From Streptomyces lasiicapitis (GTDB taxonomy: Bacteria; Actinomycetota; Actinomycetes; Streptomycetales; Streptomycetaceae): 64,000 bases of DNA. Position 1 is the stretch's first letter, and every line of letters begins with the position of its first letter. A program made the translations under genes and the position numbers. The stretch spans positions 186,001-250,000 of the forward strand of contig NZ_BMNG01000009.1 in the NCBI RefSeq assembly GCF_014646335.1, in the 5' to 3' direction. Shown here in pieces: positions 51,792 through 63,700 of this stretch. The notes beneath the pieces are model-generated. The model made no database searches and was not told where the DNA came from. It worked only from the letters and a program-made list of their open reading frames with translations.

Positions 51792-54700
51792 ATGGCTACG
51801 TCCTCCGAAAGAGTTGTCGAAGCGCTGCGCGCTTCTCTGCGGGAAAACGACCGCCTGAAGCAACAGAACCAGCGTCTGGTCTCGGCCTCGAAAGAGCCCA
51901 TCGCCATCGTCGGTATGAGCTGTCGCTTCCCTGGGGGCGTGCGCAGCCCCGAGCAACTCTGGCGACTCGTCGTGGATGGCGTCGATGCCATCTCCGATTT
52001 CCCCACCGATCGCGGTTGGGAGAACGAGACGCTGTACCACCCGGACCCGGACAACCCGGGGACGAGTTACACCCGTGAGGGCGGCTTCCTTTACGACGCC
52101 GACGAGTTCGACCCGCAGTTCTTCGGCATGTCTCCGCGTGAGGCGCTGGCGACCGATCCACAGCAGCGGCTGCTGCTGGAAGCCTCGTGGGAGGCGTTCG
52201 AGCGGGCCGGTATCGACCCGGCGGCGTTGCGCGGCAGCCAGGCCGGTGTCTTCGTCGGCACGAGCGGCCTGGACTACGCGACCCACCTCTATGAGGTGGG
52301 AGGCGAACTCGAGGGCTATCTGACGGGCAGTGCGGCCAGCGTGGTGTCGGGCCGCGTCTCCTACACCTTCGGCCTCGAAGGACCGGCCGTCACCGTGGAC
52401 ACCGCGTGTTCGTCGTCGCTCGTAGCACTGCATCTCGCGGTGCAGGCGCTGCGTCAGGGCGAGTGCGACCTGGCGCTCGCCGGTGGTGTGTCGGTGATGT
52501 CGTCGCCCGGTTCGTTCATCGAGTTCAGCCGCCAGCGCGGCCTGGCGGTCGACGGCCGCTGCAAGCCGTTCGCGGAGGGCGCGGACGGTACGGGCTGGTC
52601 CGAGGGTGTGGGCCTGCTGCTGGTGGAGCGGCTGTCGGACGCCCGGAAGAACGGTCACCCGGTCCTGGCGATCGTGCGTGGTTCGGCGGTCAACCAGGAC
52701 GGCGCGTCCAACGGCCTTACGGCGCCCAACGGTCCGTCCCAGCAGCGGGTCATCCGCCAGGCACTGGCCGGCGCGGGACTGTCGGCCGCCGAGGTCGACG
52801 CGGTCGAGGCGCACGGTACGGGTACGTCGCTGGGTGACCCGATCGAGGCGCAGGCACTGCTGGCCACCTATGGGCAGGGGCGGTCCGAGGAGCAGCCGCT
52901 GTGGCTGGGGGCCATCAAGTCGAACATCGGGCACACGCAGGCCGCCGCCGGTGTCGCGGGAATCATCAAGATGGTGATGGCCATGCGGCACGGCATTCTG
53001 CCGAAGATCCTGCATGTGGATGAGCCGTCGAGTCAGGTGGACTGGTCGGCGGGTGAGGTGCGGCTGCTGACGGAGGCCACCGAGTGGCCCGAGACCGGGC
53101 AGCCGCGCCGGGCGGGTATCTCCTCGTTCGGGCTCAGCGGGACCAACGCCCACACCATCATCGAGCAGCCCCCGGCGGTCGACCTCGATGAACAAGATGA
53201 ACAACAGGACACAACCGCCCCCCAGGCCGACGCGGCGAAGCAGCCCGCCGTCCTGCCGTGGCTGGTGTCCGGCAAGAGCCCGGAGGGGCTCAGCGCCCAG
53301 GCGAGCCAGCTCCATGCCCACATGAGTGCGCATCCGGAGTTGTCGCCGGCCGACCTGGCCTTCTCCCTGGCCACGACCCGTTCGGTCTTCGAGCACCGCG
53401 CGGCCGTGGTCGCCGAGGATCGCGACGGCCTCCTCCGCGGTCTGGAGGCTCTGGCCAACGGCGAGAACGCGGCTCAGGTCGTCCAGGGTGTGGCACGGGT
53501 CGAGGACACCCTCGCGTTCCTGTTCTCGGGTCAGGGTGCGCAACGGCTGGGTATGGGGCGGGAGTTGTACGACGCCTTCCCGGTGTTCGCCCGCGCCCTG
53601 GACGAGGTGTGCGCCCACCTGGATGTGCTGCTGGACCGTCCGCTGCGGGATGTGGTGTTCGCGGCGGAGGGCGGCGCGGATGCCGAGCTGCTGGACCGGA
53701 CGGCGTTCACGCAGCCCGCGCTCTTCGCGGTCGAGGTGGCGTTGTTCCGGCTGCTGGAGCACTGGGGTGTCACCCCGGATGTGGTGATGGGTCACTCGGT
53801 GGGCGAGATCGCTGCCGCGCATGTGGCCGGGGTGTTCTCGCTTCAGGACGCGTGCACGCTGGTCGCGGCGCGTGGCCGGTTGATGCAGGCGCTGCCCGAG
53901 GGTGGCGCGATGGTCGCCGTCCAGGCGTCCGAGGAGGAGATAGCGGAGTCGCTCGCCGGTCGGGAGGCCGAGGTGAGCATCGCGGCCGTCAACGGCCCGA
54001 CGGCCGTGGTCATCGCCGGTGACGAGGCCGTCGTACTGGAGATTGCCGGACAGTGGTCGGAGCAGGGCCGCAAGACCCGTCGGCTGCGGGTCAGCCACGC
54101 CTTCCACTCGCCGCGCATGGACGCCATGCTGGACGACTTCCGGCGTGTCGTGGAAGCCCTGTCGTTCGCCTCGCCCTCCATCGATCTCGTCTCCAATGTC
54201 ACCGGCAAGATGGCGGACGCGGAGGTGTGCTCGCCGGAGTACTGGGTGCGCCATGTCCGGGAGGCCGTGCGGTTCGCGGACGGTGTGCGGACGCTCGACG
54301 CGCAGGGCGTGACCACCTTCCTGGAGGTGGGCCCCGACGGTGTGCTCTCGGCGATGGCGCAGGACTGCCTGGCAGAACGGGCCGAGTCCGGCTCGGCGCC
54401 CGTGGCCGTACCGGTGCTGCGCAAGGACCGCTCGGAGGCCGTCGCCCTGACCATGGCGCTGGCTCGGCTGCATGTTCATGGCTCCGTTGTCGACTGGCGG
54501 CCGGCGTTCGACGGTCTCGAAGCTCGCAGGATCGACCTGCCGACGTACCCGTTCCAGCGTCAGCGCTACTGGATCGAGAAGTCCGCCGACGGATCCGGTG
54601 TCGATGCCGGCATCCGGGACGAGGTGGACGCGTGGTTCTGGCAGGCCGTGGAGCGCGAGGATCTCGCATCGCTCGCCAAGACGCTCGACTTCGATGACGA

Positions 54701-57700
54701 GGCGACGCTGGGCGCGGTGCTGCCCGCGCTTTCGGCGTACCGGCGCAGCAGCCGTGACCAGTCGACCATTGACAGTTGGCGCTACCGCGTGGCGTGGAAG
54801 CCCGTCTCGGATGTGGCCGGTGGGTCGTTGTCGGGGACGTGGCTGGTGGTGGTTCCGGCGACCGGTGCCGGGGACGAGTGGGTGGCGGAGGCCGTTGCCG
54901 GGCTTCGGCGCCATGGTGCCGATGTGGTGCCGCTGGTGGTGGGTGAGGGGGACCTCGATGCCGGGGTGCTGAGCGGGCGGCTGCGTGAAGTCGTCGCTGC
55001 TGCACCGGAGTTGGGCGGCGTGTTGTCGTTGCTCGCTCTGGATGAGGGGTCGTGCCCGGGGTATCCGGAGCTGTCGGCTGGTTTTGCTTCGACGTTGACG
55101 TTGGTGCAGGCGTTGGTCGAGGTGGACGCCGAGAGCTTGCTGTGGTGTGTGTCCCGAGGTGCGGTGTCGGTGGGCCGTTCCGAGCGGCTCAGCCGTCCGG
55201 CGCAAGCCATGGTGTGGGCGCTGGGCCGGGTGGCCGCGCTGGAGCATGCCCGGATCTGGGGTGGTCTGGTTGATCTGCCTGAGGTGCTGGATGAGCGTGC
55301 GGTCGCGCGGCTGGTGGGCGTGCTGTCTGCCGGGGTCGGCGGGGCCTCCAGTGTCGGTGAGGCCGTTGAGGATCAGGTCGCTGTGCGTGGCTCCGGTGTG
55401 TTTGTGCGTCGTCTGACGCGGTCGGCGGCGCCTGTCGCTGATGTGGCGTCGTGGCGGGTGCGTGGCACGGTGTTGGTGACCGGTGGTACGGGTGCGCTGG
55501 GTGGCCGGGTGGCCTGTTGGGCTGTCGGGCAGGGTGCCGAGCATGTGGTGTTGACCAGTCGTCGTGGTCTTGAGGCGCCGGGTGCCGAGGCGTTGTGTGC
55601 GGAACTCGAAGCGCTGGGTGCCCGGGTGACGGTGGCGGCGTGTGATGTGGCCGATCGTGAGCAGTTGGCAGCGGTGCTGGAGGCGGTTCCGGAGGAGTTT
55701 CCGCTGAGGGCTGTCTTCCACGCGGCGGGTGTGGAGCAGGCGGCGGAGCTTGCGGGCATGGGGCTGGCGGATGCGGCGTCGGTGATCTCGGGCAAGGCGA
55801 CGGGTGCTGGGCATCTGGACGCGTTGCTGGGTGATCGTGAGCTGGACGCGTTCGTGGTGTTCTCTTCGATCGCGGGTGTGTGGGGCAGTGGTGGTCAGGC
55901 TGCTTATGGTGCGGCGAACGCTTATCTGGATGCGTTGGTGGAGGACCGTCGGGGTCGGGGTCTTGCTGGTACGGCTGTGGCCTGGGGGCCCTGGGCCGAA
56001 AGCGGTATGGCCACTTCGGAGGGGATGGAAGGGGAGCTTGTCCGTCGTGGCCTGGCGGTCATTCCTCCGACGCTGGCCCTTGCCGCGTTGCAGGGGGCGA
56101 TCGCCTGTGACGAGGGCGTGGTGACGGTCGCCGATGTGGACTGGGAGCGGTTCGCCCCCTTGTTCACTCTGGAGCGGCCGAGCCCGTTGCTCGCTGACCT
56201 GCCCGAGGTTCGGAGGACACTCGACACCGCGAGCTCGTCCGGCCAGGCAGGCGACACTTCGACGGGTCTGCGGCGGCGTCTGGCAGGGCTGACCGAGGCC
56301 GAGATCGACCGGACCCTGCTCGACCTCGTACGCGGCCAGGCCGCGGCGGTGCTCGGTTTCGCGGGTGCCGAAGTGGTCGAACCTGGGCGGGCGTTCAAGG
56401 AGTTGGGTTTCGACTCGCTTACGGCGGTGGAGTTCCGTAATCGGTTGAACGCGGAGACGGGGTTGGTGTTGCCGGCCACGTTGGTGTTCGACTACCCGAG
56501 TTCTGTGGTGCTGGCTGGTCATCTGCGTGCCGAGGTGCTGGGTATGCGGGGGGCGGTGGCTGTGCCGTCGGCGGCGGCGGTGGCTCCGGTTGATGACGAC
56601 CCGATCGCGATCGTCGGGATAAGCTGCCGTTTCCCGGGCGGCGTCGGAAGCCCCGAGGACCTGTGGCGGCTCGTGGCCGCTGGTGGTGACGCCATCTCCG
56701 ACTTCCCGTCCAACCGTGGGTGGGACGTGGATGGGATGTATGACCCAGATCCCGAGCGTCTGGGCACGTTCTACGCGCGCGAAGGTGGATTCCTGCACAA
56801 CGGGGGCGAGTTCGACGCGGGCTTCTTCGGGATCTCGCCGCGTGAGGCCCTTGCCATGGATCCGCAGCAGCGGCTGCTCCTTGAGACGTCCTGGGAGACG
56901 TTCGAGCGGGCCGGTATCGCTCCCACCTCCGTACGTGGCCGCCAGATCGGCGTGTTCGTCGGAGCCGCGACCTCGGGCTACGGAGTCGGGCACGACGGTG
57001 CGGCCGGGGAGCTCGAAGGGCAGTTGCTGACCGGCAACGCGACCTCGGTCGTGTCCGGTCGTATCTCCTACACGCTGGGTCTTGAGGGGCCCGCGCTGAC
57101 GGTGGACACGGCGTGTTCGTCGTCGCTGGTCGCCCTGCACCAGGCCGCGCAGGCGCTGCGCCAGGGCGAGTGCGAGATGGCGCTCGCCGGTGGTGTGACG
57201 GTGATGGCCACGCCCGGTGCGTTCGTGGAGTTCAGCCGGCAGCGTGGGCTGGCGCCCGACGGCCGGTGCAAGCCGTTCGCGGACGCGGCGGACGGTACGG
57301 GCTGGTCCGAGGGCGTGGGCATGCTGCTCGTGGAGCGGCTGTCCGACGCCGAGCGCAACGGTCACCAGGTGCTTGCGATCGTACGGGGCTCGGCCGTCAA
57401 CCAGGACGGCGCCAGCAACGGTCTGACCGCGCCCAACGGGCCGTCGCAGCAGCGGGTGATCCGGCAGGCGCTCGCCAACGCCGGGGTGTCGGCCGCCGAG
57501 GTGGACGTGGTGGAGGCGCACGGCACGGGTACGACGCTGGGTGACCCGATCGAGGCCCAGGCACTGCTGGCCACCTACGGCCAGGAGCGCCCGGAGAACC
57601 TGCCGTTGTGGCTGGGATCGCTGAAGTCGAACCTCGGCCACACCCAGGCCGCGGCCGGTGTGGGCGGAATCATCAAGATGGTGATGGCGATGCGCCACGG

Positions 57701-60700
57701 CGTGCTGCCGCGGACGCTGCATGTGGACGAGCCCTCACGGCAGGTGGACTGGTCGGCGGGTGAGGTGCGCCTGCTGACGGAGGCCACCGCGTGGCCGGAG
57801 ACGGGCCGTCCGCGCCGGGCGGGTATCTCCTCGTTCGGTGTGAGCGGGACCAACGCCCACACGATCATCGAGCAGGCCCCAGCGGCGGATGACGAGACGG
57901 AGATCGCCCCGGCGGCCCCGGCCGAGGGTCGCGGCATCGTGCCCTGGACGCTTTCCGCCCGGAGCCCGGAAGCCCTGCGCGCACAGGCCGAGCGACTGCG
58001 GTCGTATCTGGTCGAGCGTGCCGAGCTGAGCGCGCTGGATGTGGGCCACTCGCTGGTGACGACCCGCGCGGTGCATGAACACCGCGCGGTGGTCGCGGGT
58101 GCCGACCGTGCGGAGTTGTTGCGCGGCGTCGAGGCTGTCGCGACCGGCGAAGTGGCTCCCGGAACGGTTCAGGGCGTGGCGAACGCGTCGGGTGTGACGG
58201 CGTTCCTGTTCTCGGGTCAGGGTGCGCAACGCCTGGGTATGGGACGGGAGCTTTACGACACCTTCCCGGTGTTCGCCCGTGCGCTGGACGAGGTGTGCGC
58301 GCGGCTGGACATGGTGCTGGACCGTCCGCTGCGCGAGGTGATGTTCGCGGCGGAAGGCGGTGCCGACGCCGAGCTGTTGAACCGGACGGCGTTCACGCAG
58401 CCCGCGTTGTTCGCGGTCGAGGTGGCGTTGTTCCGGTTGTTGGAGCACTGGGGTGTCACCCCGGACGTGCTCATCGGGCACTCCATCGGTGAGATCGCTG
58501 CCGCGCATGTGGCCGGGGTGTTTTCCCTGGAGGACGCGTGCACGCTGGTGGCCGCGCGTGGCCGGATGATGCAGGCGCTCCCCGAGGGCGGCGCGATGGT
58601 CGCGGTACAGGCGTCGGAGGAGGAGGTCTCCGGATCGCTGGCCGGTCGTGAGGCCGAGGTGAGCATCGCGGCCGTCAACGGCCCGAACGCCGTGGTCATC
58701 GCCGGTGACGAGGCCGCCGTACTGGAGATCGCCGGACAGTGGTCGGAGCAGGGGCGCAAGACGAGCCGCCTGCGGGTCAGCCATGCCTTCCACTCGCCGC
58801 GCATGGACGCGATGCTGGGCGACTTCCGCAAGGTCGTAGAGGGGCTGTCGTTCGCCCCACCGACCACCACTCTGGTCTCCAACGTGACGGGTGATCCGGC
58901 CGGTGCGGACGAGGTGTGCTCGCCGGAGTACTGGGTCCGCCATGTCCGGGAGGCCGTGCGCTTCCTGGACGGGATACGGACCCTGGAGAAGCTGGGCGTG
59001 ACCCGGTTCGTCGAGGTCGGCCCCGACGGTGTGCTGTCCGCCATGGCGCGCGACTGCCTGACGGCGGACGCCGGTTCAACCTCGGCCTTGGTCGTGGCAC
59101 CGGTGCTGCGCAAGGGGCGTCCGGAGGCGCGGGCGCTGACGGCGGCGCTGGCCGAACTCCACGTCCACGGAGCCTCGGTGGAGTGGGAGTCCGTCTTCGC
59201 CGGGCGCGGTGCGCGGACGGTCGAGCTGCCGACGTACGCCTTCCAGCGGGAGCGCTTCTGGCTGGAGGACCGCGCGGAGGCGTCGAGCGGTTCCGCCGCC
59301 GTGGATGGTGTGGACGCGCGGTTCTGGGACGCGGTGGAGCGCGAGGATCTGGCGGCGTTGGCGGAGGCGCTGGATGTCGACGGGAGCGGTTCGCTGGGCG
59401 AGTTGCTGCCCGCGCTGTCGTCGTACCGTCGTCAGCAGCGTGATCGGGCCACGGTTGACGGCTGGCGTTATCGGGTTTCGTGGAAGCCGGTCCCGGAGGT
59501 GGCGGCGGGGACGCTGTCGGGCACCTGGCTGCTGGCGGTGCCCGCCGGGCTCGCGGACAGCGAGCTCACCGTCACGATCACGCAGGGGCTGGAGAAGTAC
59601 GGCGCTCGCGTCGTACCGGTGGCGGTCGACGGCGACATGGACCGCGATGGGCTCGCCGAAGTGCTGCTCGGTGCGCTCGGCGATGAGTCCGACGCGCGTG
59701 TGTTGTCGTTGCTCGCGCTGGACGAGGAGCCGATGGCCGGGCAGCCGGTGGTGGCCGCCGGACTCGCGCTGACGTTGCGGCTGGTGCAGGCCGCGGCCGG
59801 GTTGGACGTGGGCCTTCGGCTGTGGTGTGCCTCCCGGGGCGCGGTGTCGGTGGGGCGTTCCGACCGGCTCGCGAGTGCCGCGCAGGCGCAGGTGTGGGGC
59901 CTCGGCCGGGTGGCGGCGCTGGAGCATCCGCAGATCTGGGGCGGGCTCGTCGATCTGCCCGAGACGCTGGACGAGCGCGCCGTGTCGCGGCTGGCCGGTG
60001 TGCTGTCCGCGGAGGGCGGCGAGGACGAGACGGCGATCCGGGGCTCCGGTGTGTTCGGCCGGCGGCTGGTGCGCACGGCGTCGATGGGCGGCCAGGCATG
60101 GCGGCCGAGTGGCTCGGTGCTGATCACCGGTGGTACGGGTGCGCTGGGCGCGCATGTGGCGCGCTGGGCGGTGCGTGAGGGTGCCGAGCATGTGGTGCTG
60201 ACCAGCCGTCGTGGGCTCGCGGCGGAGGGTGCCTCCGAGCTGAGGACGGAGCTGGAAGGGCTCGGCGCCGCCGTGTCGGTGGTGGCCTGTGACGCCTCCG
60301 ACCGGGACGCGCTGGCCGAGGTGCTGGCGGGGATTCCCGAGCGCTTCCCGCTGCGTGGTGTGGTGCACGCGGCCGGTGTGCTGGATGACGGCGTCCTGGA
60401 CGGTCTGACCGTCGATCAGCTCGCCGGGGTGCTGGGGGCGAAGGCCGAGGGCGCGCGGCTGCTGCATGAGCTGACGGCGGACCTGGAACTGGACGCGTTT
60501 GTGCTGTTCTCGTCGTTCGCCGGTGTGGTGGGCGGCGCCGGACAGGGTGCCTACGCGGCGGCGAACGCGTATCTGGACGCGCTGGCCGTGGTGCGCCGTG
60601 GTGCCGGTCTTGCCGGTACGGCGGTGGCCTGGGGACCGTGGGCCGAATCCGGTATGGCCGCGAGCGGCCGCGCCGGGGAGCGGGTGCGCGGTGGCGCGGT

Positions 60701-63700
60701 GTCCGCGATGGCCCCGGCGCTGGCGGTGGACGCGCTGAGCTGGGCCGTCGGCCAAGAGGAGGCGTCGCTCGTCGTAGCGGACGTCGACTGGGAGCGCCTG
60801 GCCCCGTCGCTGGCCGCCGCGCATGGCGGCACTCTCGTCAGCGGCATCCCCGAGGCGCACAAGCACCTGGCCACGGACGACGGCGGCGCCGGTACGGAGG
60901 CGGCCACCTTCGCCGGGAAGCTCGCCGGACTGTCGGCGGCCGAACGCAACGAGGCCGTGCTGGAGCTGGTCCGCGGCCAAGCGGCCTCGGTGCTCGGCCA
61001 CACCTCGGCGGACTCGATCGAGCCCGGCCGCGCCTTCCGCGACCTCGGGTTCGACTCCCTCACGGCGGTAGAGCTCCGCAACCGGCTGGACCTCGCGACC
61101 GGCCTGCGCCTCCCGGCGACGCTCGTCTTCGACTACCCGACCGCCGCCGAACTGGCCGACTACCTGGACGCCGAGGCGTTCGGCACGACCCAGCCGGCCC
61201 TCGACACCGCCCAGCCGAACGCGGTGGCCGTGGACCACGACCCCATCGCGATCGTGGCGATGAGCTGCCACTTCCCCGGAGACGTCCACACACCGGAGGA
61301 CCTGTGGCGGCTGGTGGCCGAAGGCGCCGACGCCATCTCCGAATTCCCCGCCGACCGCGGTTGGGACCTCGACGGGCTGTACGACCCCGACCCCGAGCGG
61401 CTCGGCACGTCCTACGCCCGCGAGGGCGGATTCCTCTACGGCGCCCCGCAATTCGACGCCAGGTTCTTCGGGATCTCCCCGCGTGAGGCGCTGGCCATGG
61501 ACCCGCAGCAGCGGCTGCTGCTTGAGACCTCGTGGGAGGCGTTCGAGCGCGCCGGTATCGCTCCCGAGTCGCTGAGGGGCGCCCGGGCGGGTGTGTTCGT
61601 CGGGACGAACGGCCAGGACTACGCCGGATTGTGGGTGGACTCCCAGGGCGACCTCGAAGGCCACTTGGGCACGGGCAGCGCGGCCAGCGTGGTATCGGGG
61701 CGCATCTCCTACACCTTCGGTCTCGAAGGGCCCGCGGTGACGGTGGACACGGCGTGTTCGTCGTCGCTGGTGGCGCTCCATATGGCCATGCAGGCGCTGC
61801 GCCAGGGCGAGTGTGACCTGGCCCTTGCCGGTGGTGTGTCGGTGATGTCGACACCCGGCGCCTTTGTGGAGTTCAGCCGGCAGCGCGGGCTGGCGGTCGA
61901 TGGCCGGTGCAAGCCGTTCGCGAACGCCGCGGATGGCACGGGCTGGTCCGAGGGTGTGGGCATGCTGCTGGTGGAGCGGCTGTCGGACGCGCGGAAGAAC
62001 GGCCACCCGGTGCTGGCGATCGTGCGTGGTTCGGCGGTCAACCAGGACGGTGCGTCCAACGGCCTTACGGCGCCGAACGGTCCCTCTCAGCAGCGGGTGA
62101 TCCGGCAGGCGCTGGCGAGTGCCCGTCTGGCGGCCACCGATGTGGACGTGGTGGAGGCGCACGGTACGGGTACCACGCTGGGTGACCCGATCGAGGCGCA
62201 GGCACTGCTGGCCACCTATGGGCAGGGGCGGTCCGAAGAGCAGCCGCTGTGGCTGGGGGCCATCAAGTCGAACATCGGGCACACGCAGGCCGCCGCCGGT
62301 GTCGCGGGAATCATCAAGATGGTGATGGCGATGCGCGAGGGCGTGTTGCCGAAGATCCTTCACCTGGATGAGCCGTCGAGCCAGGTGGACTGGTCGGCGG
62401 GTGAGGTGCGTCCGCTGACCGAGGCCACCGCATGGCCGGAAACCGGCCGTCCGCGCCGGGCGGGTGTCTCCTCGTTCGGGCTGAGCGGGACCAACGCCCA
62501 CACCATCATCGAGCAGGCGCCGGAGGCCGGGCAGCCCGCGGCTTCGGACGCCGTGGCTCCCGCTTCCACTCCGGTTTGCGCTTCCGCGACCGTCGGGTCG
62601 TCGGCAGTGGTGCCGTGGCTGGTCTCGGCCAAGAGCCAGGAGGCGTTGCGGGCACAGGCCGGGCGGCTCGCCGCGCATGTGGCGGCCCGGGGCGACCTCG
62701 GTGTGCTGGATGTGGGGTATTCGCTGGCGGCCAGGTCGGTGTTCGAGCACCGTGCCGTGCTGGTCGGCGAGGACCGGGAAGCCCTTCTGCGTGGTCTTGA
62801 GGCCGTGGCCGGGAGCGGAATCGCTTCCGGTGTGGTCCAGGGGCAGGCGGTGTCGGGCGGTAAGACGGCGTTCCTGTTCTCGGGTCAGGGTGCGCAACGG
62901 CTGGGTATGGGGCGGGAGTTGTACGAGGCGTTCCCGGTGTTCGCCCGCGCCCTGGACGAGGTGTGCGCACATCTGGATGTGCTGCTGGACCGTCCGCTGA
63001 AGGACGTGATGTTCGCGGCCGAGGGCGGTGCCGACGCCGAACTGCTGGACCGGACCGCGTTCACGCAGCCCGCGCTCTTCGCGGTCGAGGTGGCGCTCTA
63101 CCGGCTGCTGGAGCACTGGGGTGTCGTCCCGGATGTGGTGATGGGTCACTCGGTGGGTGAGATCGCTGCCGCGCATGTGGCGGGGGTGTTTTCCCTGGAG
63201 GACGCGTGCACGTTGATCGCGGCGCGTGGCCGGCTGATGCAGGCCCTGCCGGAGGGCGGCGCGATGGTGGCCATCCAGGCATCTGAGGAGGAGGTCGCCG
63301 CCTCATTCGCCGGCCGTGAGCACGAGGTGAGCATCGCGGCGGTCAACGGACCGACGGCAGTGGTGATCGCCGGGCACACGCAAGCGGTCCAGGAGGTGGC
63401 GGACACCTGGACGGCGAAGGGGAGAAAGACTAGGTGTTTGCGGGTCTCACATGCGTTTCACTCTTACCTCATGGACAGTATGTTGGACGAGTTCGGCCAA
63501 GTGGTCCGTGAGGTCTCTTTTGAACCGCCGACCATGGCGCTGGTTTCCAATGTCACTGGCAGGCTGGTCTCGGAGGGGGAGACGTGTTCTCCGGACTATT
63601 GGGTCCGGCATGTACGTGAGGCGGTTCGGTTCGCAGATGGGGTTCGTTCGCTTGAGGCGTTGGGCGTGACAAGGTTCTTGGAAGTCGGTCCGGACGGTGT

